A stretch of 64,000 nucleotides of DNA, taken from the NCBI GenBank assembly GCA_020161775.1, contig JAIUOW010000010.1, positions 118,988-182,987 of the forward strand. Direction: 5' to 3'. This document shows, one piece after another, positions 41,743 through 49,111 of the stretch. The stretch's first letter is position 1, and every line of letters starts with the position of its first letter. The notes under the pieces are model-generated. The model was not told where the DNA came from. It made no database searches and saw only the letters and a program-made list of their open reading frames with translations. Position numbers and translations under genes: made by a program. The stretch comes from Pseudomonadota bacterium. GTDB lineage: Bacteria; Pseudomonadota; Gammaproteobacteria; Burkholderiales; Burkholderiaceae_C.

Positions 41743-41961
41743 TCATGCCGTGCGCGCGCGGTCCACGTCGGGGCTGCGGTACATCGCCTCGGGGATGCTG
41801 GCCAGCGCCGGGTCATGCAGCTGCTGCGGTGCCAGGCCATAGAACTTCTGGAAGCTCATGATCAGCGGCCGCCACTTGTCCGGGTCCAGCCGGTCGGGCT
41901 GGCCGTCCAGGACGACGGGGGTGCCGAAATAAAGGATGGCGGGTTCGCTGGTGATGTGCAT
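41743..41961 (-). pseudogene. flavin reductase remnant with internal deletion
   Basis: A 72-codon frame whose first part (MHITSEPAILYFGTPVVL) matches the N-terminus of flavin reductase-like proteins of about 220 residues, and whose second part (RLDPDKWRPLIMSFQKFYGL, then APQQLHDPALASIPEAMYR) matches the C-terminus of the same family, as I recall it. The flavin-binding middle is missing, and the join falls after PVVL. The frame is open, so it may still be translated, but it cannot bind flavin normally. It precedes the radical SAM gene by 27 bp. An independent small protein that shares both ends is unlikely but not excluded. Confidence 0.65.
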
Positions 41962-42062
41962 GAAGGGCTCCTGTGTCAGAGGCCTTACTGTCTTTGCCAT
42001 AGGATGGTTCTGCTGGCCGTTGCCGGACACGCTATTGGGCTGTTCGCTGCAACATCACTTCG

Positions 42063-42164
42063 GGCTCAGGCGGGCAGGGCACTCTGCTCCGCGACTGTCC
42101 CCCGCCGGGCTTCGCCCGGCTCCTCCTTAATGTCGCTGCGCAGAGTGCCCCACCCGCCTGAGCC
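42063..42164. repeat. large imperfect hairpin element 1
   Basis: GGCTCAGGCGGG at 42063 pairs with CCCGCCTGAGCC at 42153-42164. The pairing continues inward through GGGCACTCTGC/GCAGAGTGCCC to GCGAC/GTCGC, giving about 33-base arms with few mismatches. The loop holds a second hairpin, GCCGGGC-TTC-GCCCGGC. The core (42088-42137) is related, in inverted orientation, to the core of the neighbouring element at 42210-42303, while the outer stems differ. Confidence 0.7.
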
Positions 42165-42209
42165 AGCTGCAATGTTTGCGCGCCACCGGTGGCATGCCCG
42201 TACTTAGCG

Positions 42210-42303
42210 GGTTGGTGGTGATGGTGCCCTCCGCAGCGAAATTAAGGAGGAGGGGCGAAGCCCCGGGGGACATTCGCGGAGGAGGGCAGCGTCGCCGCCA
42301 ACC
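42210..42303. repeat. large imperfect hairpin element 2
   Basis: GGTTGGTGGTGATGGTGCCC pairs with GGGCAGCGTCGCCGCCAACC to form a long imperfect stem with several G-T type changes. The core (42236-42281) contains TTAAGGAGGAGGGGCGAAGC and is the reverse complement of the element-1 core with few changes. The intergenic stretch 41962-42334 holds these two elements and no gene that I can support. Confidence 0.7.
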
Positions 42304-42334
42304 TGCGGGGCAAAAAAGCTGCCCACGCAAAAGA

Positions 42335-43597
42335 TTAACCGGCAGCCCCATAAACCAACCCCGCCGCCACCCCGCCAAACAGGTCCCCCTCCACCAGCGG
42401 CGTATCCCCAAACGCAGCCTGCAGCGCACGCTGAAAAGGCATGAGCGCCGACGAGCCGCCGGTCAGGTAGATGGCGGTCAGGTCGCTGGGTTGCAGGCCC
42501 GCCGCCTGCACGCATTCCTGCGCGCACTGCACCACGCGCGCCAGCAGCGCCTGCAGGTACTGCGCCATGGCACCAGCGTCAAAGCCCGAGCGCAGGCCGC
42601 GCTCGATGTAGCCCAGGTCCAGCACGGCCGCGCCGCCAGTCTGGCTGGTGGCGATCTTGGCCTGCTCCACATCGTTGGCCAGATGGTGGCCCAGGCGCTG
42701 GTCCAGCACGGTCATCAGGCGGCGGTGCAGGTTCAGGTCGGTGTAGTTCACCCGCAGGGCCTGGGCCTCGCGCAGGGCGCGCGGCACATAGCGCCAGTGG
42801 ATCAGGTGCCAGGTGGCCAGGTCAAAGAACACGGCGCTGGGCACTTCGCGCTGGCCCGGGCCGATATGGCGAAAGCCCAGCAGGGGCATGGCGTGCTCCA
42901 GGCTGAGCTTCTGGTCAAAGTCGGTGCCGCCGACGTGCACGCCGCGCGTGGCCAGGACGTCCTGCGTGCGGTCCGCGCCAGGCCGCGCGCGCGCCGGCCC
43001 CAGGCGCACCACGGTGAAGTCCGAGGTGCCGCCGCCGATGTCGGCCACCAGCACGACGCTGTCGCGCGTGATGCGTTGTTCGTAGTCAAACGCGGCGGCA
43101 ATCGGCTCCAGCTGGAAGCTCACGTTGGCCAGGCCCGCAGCATGGGCGGCTTGCAGCAGCATCTGCTGGGCCAGCGCGTCGCGTGCCGGGTCGTCGTCCA
43201 CGAAATGCACGGGCCGCCCCAACACCACGCGCGCGGGTGCGGCGCCGGTCTGTTGGCGTGCCCGCGCCACGATCTCTTTCAAAAAGATGCCGATGATGTC
43301 CTGGAAGCTGATGGCCTGGCCATTGACCTCGGTCTTCTCCAGCAGCAGCGCGCTGCCCAGCAGGCTCTTGAGGGATCGCATCAACCGGCCGTCGGCGCCG
43401 GTCAGGTATTGCGCCACCGCATCGCGGCCAAAGTGAACGCGCCGGTCTTCGGCGTTGAAAAACAGCGCGGTGGGCAGCGCGAAGTGCTCGCCCTCCAGCT
43501 GCAGCGGCCGTGCCGGGCCATCGCCCACGCGCCAGGCCGCGGCCGAGTTGGAGGTGCCGAAGTCGATGCCCAGCGTGGCGCCGGCCGCGGTGCTCAC
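42335..43597 (-). CDS. Hsp70-family ATPase without a full substrate-binding domain (YegD-like)
   Basis: A 420-residue actin-fold ATPase. I chose the GTG at 43597 (MSTAAGATLGIDFGTSNSAA). Phosphate-binding loops are LGIDFGTSNSAAAWRVG and VVLVADIGGGTSDFTVVRLG, and the adenosine motif is IYLTGGSSALMPFQRALQ. The length covers the nucleotide-binding domain with a few insertions, so the peptide-binding domain of DnaK is missing, as in YegD. Its start overlaps the stop of the flavodoxin-type gene (GTGA), so both are translated together. The client, if any, is unknown. Confidence 0.88.
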   Translation of the reverse strand: MSTAAGATLGIDFGTSNSAAAWRVGDGPARPLQLEGEHFALPTALFFNAEDRRVHFGRDAVAQYLTGADGRLMRSLKSLLGSALLLEKTEVNGQAISFQDIIGIFLKEIVARARQQTGAAPARVVLGRPVHFVDDDPARDALAQQMLLQAAHAAGLANVSFQLEPIAAAFDYEQRITRDSVVLVADIGGGTSDFTVVRLGPARARPGADRTQDVLATRGVHVGGTDFDQKLSLEHAMPLLGFRHIGPGQREVPSAVFFDLATWHLIHWRYVPRALREAQALRVNYTDLNLHRRLMTVLDQRLGHHLANDVEQAKIATSQTGGAAVLDLGYIERGLRSGFDAGAMAQYLQALLARVVQCAQECVQAAGLQPSDLTAIYLTGGSSALMPFQRALQAAFGDTPLVEGDLFGGVAAGLVYGAAG

Positions 43598-44205
43598 GTG
43601 CGGGTGCCCGGGCGCAGCAGGAAGCCTGCCGCCGCCGCCACGGCCGCCGCGTCGGCCTGCACGGCGCCGGGCGGCCCGCCCTTGCCCCACAGCGCGTCGC
43701 CCCAGCCCATGGCCAGGAACTGCGCGCACAGCCGCACCGAGTCGATCATGGGCTGGGCCTTGGCGCGGTCGCCGCTGGTGGTCACCAGGCGCAGCGTCTT
43801 GTGCGCCATCTGCTCCTTGAACGGCAGGCCGGGCACGCGCATCCAGGCGCTCCAGTGGTCCAGGTAGGTTTTCAGCGGCGCGGGGATGCTGTACCAGTAC
43901 ACCGGCGAGACAAACACGATGTCGGTGGCCGCCATCGTGGCGTCCAGCAGCCGGGCCAGATCGCCGCCGGGCGCGGGGTACTGGCCGGCGGTATGGCGCA
44001 GGTCCACAAACGGCGGCAGCTGCATGCCGGACAGCGCCAGCCAGGTCTGGGTGGTGCCGCCTGGCAGGGCAGCGGCGGCTTGGCGGGCCAGCCATTCGGT
44101 GTTGCCCTGGTGGCCCGGCTCGCGGGTGGAGGCAACGAGGAACAGAAAGTGGGGGGAGGTGGGGGTCGGGTGGGGTGGGGTTGCCGGGGCGCTCATGCCC
44201 GGCAT
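43594..44205 (-). CDS. flavodoxin-fold NAD(P)H-dependent oxidoreductase
   Basis: A 203-residue FMN-binding protein. The phosphate loop is FLVASTREPGHQGNTEWLAR, and VFVSPVYWYSIPAPLKTYLD is the isoalloxazine-contact region of NADPH-dependent FMN reductases and MdaB/WrbA-like quinone reductases. A nearby ATG at 44196 could be the true start because the first residues are Pro-rich. It is cytoplasmic. It overlaps the Hsp70-like gene by four bases. Quinone or azo-compound reduction is typical of the family; the actual substrate is unknown. Confidence 0.85.
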   Translation of the reverse strand: MPGMSAPATPPHPTPTSPHFLFLVASTREPGHQGNTEWLARQAAAALPGGTTQTWLALSGMQLPPFVDLRHTAGQYPAPGGDLARLLDATMAATDIVFVSPVYWYSIPAPLKTYLDHWSAWMRVPGLPFKEQMAHKTLRLVTTSGDRAKAQPMIDSVRLCAQFLAMGWGDALWGKGGPPGAVQADAAAVAAAAGFLLRPGTRT

Positions 44206-44227
44206 GGTAGCCGCAGCGCCAGGCCGA

Positions 44228-44821
44228 TCACGGTATGGCCTGCACGATGCGCGCGGCCGACAGCAGCCGCGGGCTCAGGCGCAGCCGCTGGCGGGTGGCG
44301 GCTTCCACCGACGCACCCAGGCGCACCCGGCCGTCTTCCAGGAAGAAGCTGATCACGCCGCCGCGCGGCAGTGCGCCGTCCGAGTCGGTCACCGTCAGCA
44401 CGGCCTCGGGCACGCGGGCCAGCCATTCGGCCAGCCGGGCGTTGCTGCCTTTCATGTACAAGATGTGGTAGCCGTTGAGCGCATCGCCCGGTGCCAGCCG
44501 CAGGGCCTGCACCGGTCGTCCGTCGCGGTCGCGGTCGCGCGAGGTGTCGGCCAGGTCCCGGAAAACGTCGTCGTCGCCCAGCACGCCGATGCGCAAGGGG
44601 CTGGTGGTGCTGGCAAAGCTGCCCTCGGGCCATTCGACGAAGCTGGCGAACTTGTGCAGGAATGCGGCCTTGATCAGCGTGTCCGACGCGCGGTCGCGTG
44701 CCGTCTGCGCGGTGGCCACGCCGGCGCCGGCGAGCAGCAGCAGCACGGCCAGGCGCCGCAGGCGCGCCAGCACGGCGCGCCGCCAGCGCGGTTGCAGCGG
44801 GGGCGCGTTCAGGTGTCCCAT
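44228..44821 (-). CDS. YfiR-family periplasmic protein (DUF4154)
   Basis: A 197-residue exported protein. I chose the ATG at 44821, which overlaps the stop of the TonB receptor gene by one base. A basic region (RWRRAVLARLRR) precedes the hydrophobic LAVLLLLAGAGVATAQ signal. The mature part has the DUF4154/YfiR pattern: IKAAFLHKFASFVEWPEGSF, PLRIGVLGDDDVF, YHILYMKGSNARLAEWLARV and GGVISFFLEDGRVRLGASVE. YfiR is a periplasmic repressor of a diguanylate cyclase in Pseudomonas. In other genomes such genes often sit with TonB receptors and sensor proteins. Here no cyclase is adjacent; the degenerate GGDEF protein at 49 kb is one possible partner. Confidence 0.85.
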   Translation of the reverse strand: MGHLNAPPLQPRWRRAVLARLRRLAVLLLLAGAGVATAQTARDRASDTLIKAAFLHKFASFVEWPEGSFASTTSPLRIGVLGDDDVFRDLADTSRDRDRDGRPVQALRLAPGDALNGYHILYMKGSNARLAEWLARVPEAVLTVTDSDGALPRGGVISFFLEDGRVRLGASVEAATRQRLRLSPRLLSAARIVQAIP

Positions 44822-46692
44822 CAGTGCCGCCACACCGCCTGTACAAATACGCTGCGCGGCGTGCTGACGCCGTTGCCCCACTCCACATGGCGCGCGTGGT
44901 TCAGGTTGCGCCCGGTCACCGACACCTCCAGGGCGGGGTTCACGCGCCAGCCCAGGCGTGCGTCCAGCGCCGTGTAGGCGGGCACGGCCGGGTCGGGCAG
45001 CGCGCCCACGCGGCGCACCTGCAGGTCCAGTTCCACCGTGCGGCCGATGTCAAACGACGACCCCAGCGACACGCGGTAGCGCGGGTCGTTGCCCAGCGAG
45101 TTGATGAGGATGGGCGGCGGCACGCCGGGGCGCGCCCTGAATTGCTGGTCGTTGTGGATGTAGGCGGCCGTCATGCGCCAGTGGTCGGACACGCGCCACG
45201 CGGCCCAGCCGGACAGGCCGCTCAGGCGGCCCTCGACGTTGTTGTTCAGCGAGCCGCCGGCGGGCGACAGGTCCACCGAGCGCAGGCGCGAGAAGTCGTG
45301 GTGGTACAGCGTGAGCGCGTACGACAGCACCGGGCTGGGCTGGGCACGCCAGCCCACTTCGTACACCCGGGCGATTTCGGACTGGAAATTCGGGCTGCCC
45401 TGGGGCAGCAGGGGAATGACGTAGTCGCGGTCCACCCGCGCGGGTGCGCGCACGTTGCGCGACACCGCCGCCCACAGCAGGTGGTTGGGCGCCACGTCCC
45501 AGGCCAGCCGGGCGCTGGGCAGGTGCTCCAGGCCGGTGTAGTCGTTGTGCTCCAGCTTCAGGCCCAGCGTGAGCTTCACGCGGCTGCCCAGGGCGATCTC
45601 GTCCTGGGCGAACACATTGGCCAGGTTCAGCCGGCGCTTGGCCGGCAGCAGGGCCAGCACGGCGGGCACGTAGTTGGTCACGTCGTCGTGCTGCGTGCGC
45701 CAGCCGCCGCCCAGCAGGATGTTGTGCGCCCCCCGCGGGGCCAGCGCATGCTGGTATTCGATGTCAAAGGTGTCCAGCACGTCGCGTACCGACGACGGCG
45801 CGTCGCGTATCGCGCGGTCAAAGTAGGCCTGCAGCTGGCCCTGGCCACCGGCCACGTTGCCACGCCAGCGGCCCAGCAGGTTCACGCCCGAGACGCGGCG
45901 CGCTGACACGGCCTCGTCGATCTGGCTTTCATGCAGGTCACCCTGCAGCGTCAGGCGGCTGGCGCCGTCGGTGCGGTCGGCGCGAAAGCCGGCCTGTGCC
46001 ATGCGGGCCGCGTCGCGCAGCGGCGCGCCGCTGGCCAGCTGGGAGGCGTCGCGCCGGGTGTGGCGCGCATACAGCCGGTAAGCCGTGCCCGCGGCCGTGC
46101 TGGCGCCCCAGCGCGCGGCCACCGCGCTGTCGCGGTTGCCCGTGCCGGCGCTGACCAGCGCGCCCTGGGTGTCGCCCGCCGCGCGCGTGATGATGTTGAT
46201 CACGCCATTGACCGCGTTGGAGCCGTGCAGCGTGCCGCCCGAGCCGCTGAGCACCTCGATGCGTTCGACGTCCTCCAGCATCACGTCCTGCGCTTCCCAG
46301 AACACGCCCGAAAACAGCGGTGAATAGACCGTGCGCCCGTCAATCAGCACCAGCATCTTGTTGGCCAGCACCGAGTTCTGGCCGCGGCTTGAGATGGCGT
46401 ACTGGTTGGCGTCAGCGCGCGCCACGTGCAGGTTGGGCGCAAGTCGCAGCGCCTCGGGCAGGCTGGTGGCGCCCGCGCGGCGGATGTCGTCCTGGCTGAT
46501 GACGTAGACGGCGCCGGCCACATCAGCCAGGCGCTGCTCGCGCTTGGCTACCGACGTGACCTGGATGTTGGACAGCTGCTCCAGCGAGAGGTCCACCAGG
46601 CTGGTGGCCAGGGTCTGGGCATGGGCGCCATGGCAGGCCCAGGCCAGGGCCACGGCAACCGGCAAGCGCGCGCGCAGGGGGGGCAGGGTCAT
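44821..46692 (-). CDS. TonB-dependent outer-membrane receptor
   Basis: A 623-residue outer-membrane receptor with a signal peptide ending near AHAQT. The N-terminal plug has DLSLEQLSNIQVTSVAKREQ, AGAVYVISQDDIRRAGATSL and RIEVLSGSGGTLHGSNAVNG with INIITRAAG, standard for receptors of the ligand-gated type. The 22-strand barrel ends in a Phe-like terminal strand (VFVQAVWRH, with a C-terminal aromatic/His end rather than Phe). It belongs to the group that precedes YfiR-type genes in an operon. The ligand is unknown; siderophores, vitamins or sugars are all possible. Confidence 0.92.
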   Translation of the reverse strand: MTLPPLRARLPVAVALAWACHGAHAQTLATSLVDLSLEQLSNIQVTSVAKREQRLADVAGAVYVISQDDIRRAGATSLPEALRLAPNLHVARADANQYAISSRGQNSVLANKMLVLIDGRTVYSPLFSGVFWEAQDVMLEDVERIEVLSGSGGTLHGSNAVNGVINIITRAAGDTQGALVSAGTGNRDSAVAARWGASTAAGTAYRLYARHTRRDASQLASGAPLRDAARMAQAGFRADRTDGASRLTLQGDLHESQIDEAVSARRVSGVNLLGRWRGNVAGGQGQLQAYFDRAIRDAPSSVRDVLDTFDIEYQHALAPRGAHNILLGGGWRTQHDDVTNYVPAVLALLPAKRRLNLANVFAQDEIALGSRVKLTLGLKLEHNDYTGLEHLPSARLAWDVAPNHLLWAAVSRNVRAPARVDRDYVIPLLPQGSPNFQSEIARVYEVGWRAQPSPVLSYALTLYHHDFSRLRSVDLSPAGGSLNNNVEGRLSGLSGWAAWRVSDHWRMTAAYIHNDQQFRARPGVPPPILINSLGNDPRYRVSLGSSFDIGRTVELDLQVRRVGALPDPAVPAYTALDARLGWRVNPALEVSVTGRNLNHARHVEWGNGVSTPRSVFVQAVWRH

Positions 46693-46761
46693 GGCAGGCG
46701 GCCCGGAAGAAACGGTCGCCCATTATTCTTGAAGGGCGTGCCTGCGGATGTAGGACGATGC

Positions 46762-48081
46762 CTACGCGTGGGCCAGGCTGCTCTTGGCGCGCTCCATGCC
46801 GTAAAAGCCGAAGGCCATGGCGGGCTGCTCGCCGCTGAGCAGCTCGGCCAGCGCCTTGCCCGAGCCCGCGCCATGCGTCCAGCCCAGCGTGCCGTGGCCG
46901 GCATTGACCCACAGCCGGCCCACGCGCGTGCGGCCGATGTAGGGAATGTTGGTTGGCGTGGCAGGGCGCAGGCCGGTCCAGAATCGCGGGTTGCCGCCTT
47001 CGGCCTCGCTGCGCGTATCGCACACGCCGGGGAGCACCGCCTCGATGCGCTCGGCCAGCATGCGGCAGCGCGCCTGGGCCAGCGGCGTGTCCAGCGACAG
47101 GTCGTAGCCGCCCAGCTCGATCGTGCCGGCCACGCGCAGCTCGTCGCCCAGGCGGCTCATCGCGCATTTGACTTCGTCGTCAATGGTGCTCACATAGGGA
47201 GCGAGTTCGGGCTTGTTCAGCTTGAAGGTGGCGCTGTAGCCCTTGCCGGGGTAGATGGGCAGGTCCACGCCCACGGTGCGCAGCAAGGGGGCGGTGTAGC
47301 TGCCGCAGGCCGCCACCACGGCATCGGCACGCAACGCGCGGCGGTTGCCGGTGAGCTGGTCATGCACGTGCACGGCCTCCACCGAGCCGCCGGCCTGCTC
47401 CAGCCGCTCGATGTCATGGCTGTACAGGAACTTCACGCCGCGCGCGGCGCACCGCTGCGCCAGCGCCTGGGTGAACACATGGGCGTCGCCGCTTTCGTCG
47501 CTGGCGGTGTAGGTGCCGCCCACGATGCGGTGGCCGAATGACTTGAACGCGGGCTCGATGCGCAACAGCTCGTCGCGGCTGACCACGCGGCGCTGCACGC
47601 CGTACCTTTGCATGAGACGGGCGGCGTCGCCCGCGGCGTCGAATGACTTCTGGTCGGTGAAATAGTGCGCGATGCCGCGCGTGAGTCGGTTGTATTCGAT
47701 GCCCGTGGCGCGCACCATGTCCTTCAGGGCGGCGTGGCTGTAGGCGCCCAGCGCCACCAGCTGCTGCACGTTGCGCTCGAAGGCGTGGTCGTTGCACTGG
47801 CCCAGGAACTGCAGGCCCCAGCGCCATTGCTGCCAGTCAACCTGCGGGCGAAACAGCAGCGGCGCGTCATTGCGGAACATCCATTTCAGCAGCTTCAGCG
47901 GCGCATCGCGGTTGGCCCAGGGTTCGCAGTAGCTCACGGAAATCTGCGCGGCATTGGCAAAGCTGGTCTCCAGCGCCGCGCCGGGCTGGCGCTCCACCAC
48001 CGTGACTTCATGGCCGCGCTCCAGCAGGTGCCAGGCGGTGCTTGTGCCGATGATGCCGGCGCCCAGGACAAGAACTTTCAT
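46762..48081 (-). CDS. dadA: D-amino acid dehydrogenase small subunit
   Basis: A 439-residue FAD enzyme that oxidises D-amino acids to 2-oxo acids and passes electrons to the respiratory chain. The FAD fold is MKVLVLGAGIIGTSTAWHLL with VTVVERQPGAALETSFANAA, the latter typical of DadA. Other marks are QISVSYCEPWANRDAPLKLL, LPIYPGKGYSATFKL and FWTGLRPATPTNIPYIGRT with LWVNAGHGTLGWTHGAGSGK. It is membrane associated in other species. The gene is divergent from an ArgP-like regulator across 88 bp, so that regulator may control it. No alanine racemase gene is nearby. Confidence 0.93.
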   Translation of the reverse strand: MKVLVLGAGIIGTSTAWHLLERGHEVTVVERQPGAALETSFANAAQISVSYCEPWANRDAPLKLLKWMFRNDAPLLFRPQVDWQQWRWGLQFLGQCNDHAFERNVQQLVALGAYSHAALKDMVRATGIEYNRLTRGIAHYFTDQKSFDAAGDAARLMQRYGVQRRVVSRDELLRIEPAFKSFGHRIVGGTYTASDESGDAHVFTQALAQRCAARGVKFLYSHDIERLEQAGGSVEAVHVHDQLTGNRRALRADAVVAACGSYTAPLLRTVGVDLPIYPGKGYSATFKLNKPELAPYVSTIDDEVKCAMSRLGDELRVAGTIELGGYDLSLDTPLAQARCRMLAERIEAVLPGVCDTRSEAEGGNPRFWTGLRPATPTNIPYIGRTRVGRLWVNAGHGTLGWTHGAGSGKALAELLSGEQPAMAFGFYGMERAKSSLAHA

Positions 48082-48169
48082 GGGTGCGAGTGTGGCGGAG
48101 CTTGCCGCTGAATAAAAGAAAAATTAAACTCTAAGAGAAAACATCAGTACACCTAATGGATCGCAGCGG

Positions 48170-49084
48170 ATGAGCACGTTTGACCCCGACGCCCTTGAAT
48201 GCCTGGCCGCGATTGTCGAGGAGGGCGGTTTCGAGCGGGCCGCCCAGCGGCTGTCGATCACCCAGTCGGCCGTGTCCCAGCGCTTGCGCGCGCTGGAAGC
48301 GCAGGTGGGCACGGTGCTGATCGTGCGCAGCCGCCCGCTCAAGCCCACCTCGGCGGGGCAGCTGCTGCTCAAGCACACCAAGCAGTTGCGCCTGTTGCGC
48401 GCCGACCTGGAGCGCGACCTGAAAGAGCTGGCGCCCAGCTCCACCGGCAGCGGCCGCGAGGAAGAGCGCATCTCCATCGCGGTCAACGCCGACAGTATCG
48501 CCACCTGGGCGCTGGGCGCCGTGGGCGACCTGGCGCGCCAGGGCCTGCCGCTGGAGATCATCACCGACGACCAGGACTTCACCCACGAATGGCTGCGTGA
48601 AGGCCAGGTGCTGGGCTGCGTCACCACGCTCAGGCAGGCGCTGCGCGGCTGCAAGGTCGTGCCGCTGGGCGCCATGGACTACATCGCCGTGGCCGAGGCC
48701 GGCTATGCCAAAGCCCATGTGCCACAGGGCCTCACGCCGCACAACTTTCGCGGCGTGCCGTTCATTGCCTTCAACCGCAAGGACGACGGCCAGACCGAGT
48801 TCGTCGGCAAGGCCTTTGGCTTGAAGCGCGTCACGCTCAACCAGCTGTTCGTGCCCAGCTCCGAAGGCCAGGTGCGCGCGGTGCTGGCCGGCTGGGGCGT
48901 GAGCATCCTGCCCGAGCTGCTGGTGCGCGGCCTGCTGGAGCAGGGCACGCTGGTGGACATTGCGCCCGGCCACAAGCTGCCGATCCAGCTGTACTGGCAC
49001 TGCTGGAACCTCGAATCCGACGTACTGGACGCCCTGAGCACCGCACTTACACGGGCCGCCGGCACCGCCTTGACGAACCCCTGA
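48170..49084 (+). CDS. argP: LysR-family regulator of the ArgP/IciA group
   Basis: A 304-residue LysR regulator. It matches ArgP along its length: LECLAAIVEEGGFERAAQRL, SITQSAVSQRLRALEAQVGT, and then ISIAVNADSIATWALGAVGD and the C-terminal IQLYWHCWNLESDVLDALST. ArgP senses lysine and arginine and controls arginine/lysine export and related genes. In most proteobacteria it stands next to an argO/lysE exporter; here its divergent partner is dadA. The AT-rich 88-bp gap (48082-48169) must hold both promoters. Regulation of dadA by amino acids is a reasonable inference. Confidence 0.88.
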   Translation: MSTFDPDALECLAAIVEEGGFERAAQRLSITQSAVSQRLRALEAQVGTVLIVRSRPLKPTSAGQLLLKHTKQLRLLRADLERDLKELAPSSTGSGREEERISIAVNADSIATWALGAVGDLARQGLPLEIITDDQDFTHEWLREGQVLGCVTTLRQALRGCKVVPLGAMDYIAVAEAGYAKAHVPQGLTPHNFRGVPFIAFNRKDDGQTEFVGKAFGLKRVTLNQLFVPSSEGQVRAVLAGWGVSILPELLVRGLLEQGTLVDIAPGHKLPIQLYWHCWNLESDVLDALSTALTRAAGTALTNP

Positions 49085-49111
49085 ACCGGGTATCCAATCA
49101 AACGATACAAA

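Noticed and set aside
41743-41961. Precursor peptide for the radical SAM enzyme
   Set aside because: The position would fit, but both ends match flavin reductase-like proteins and there is no leader/core arrangement or Cys/Gly-rich core.
42063-42303. CRISPR-like repeats
   Set aside because: There are only two units, inverted relative to each other and each palindromic, with no spacers.
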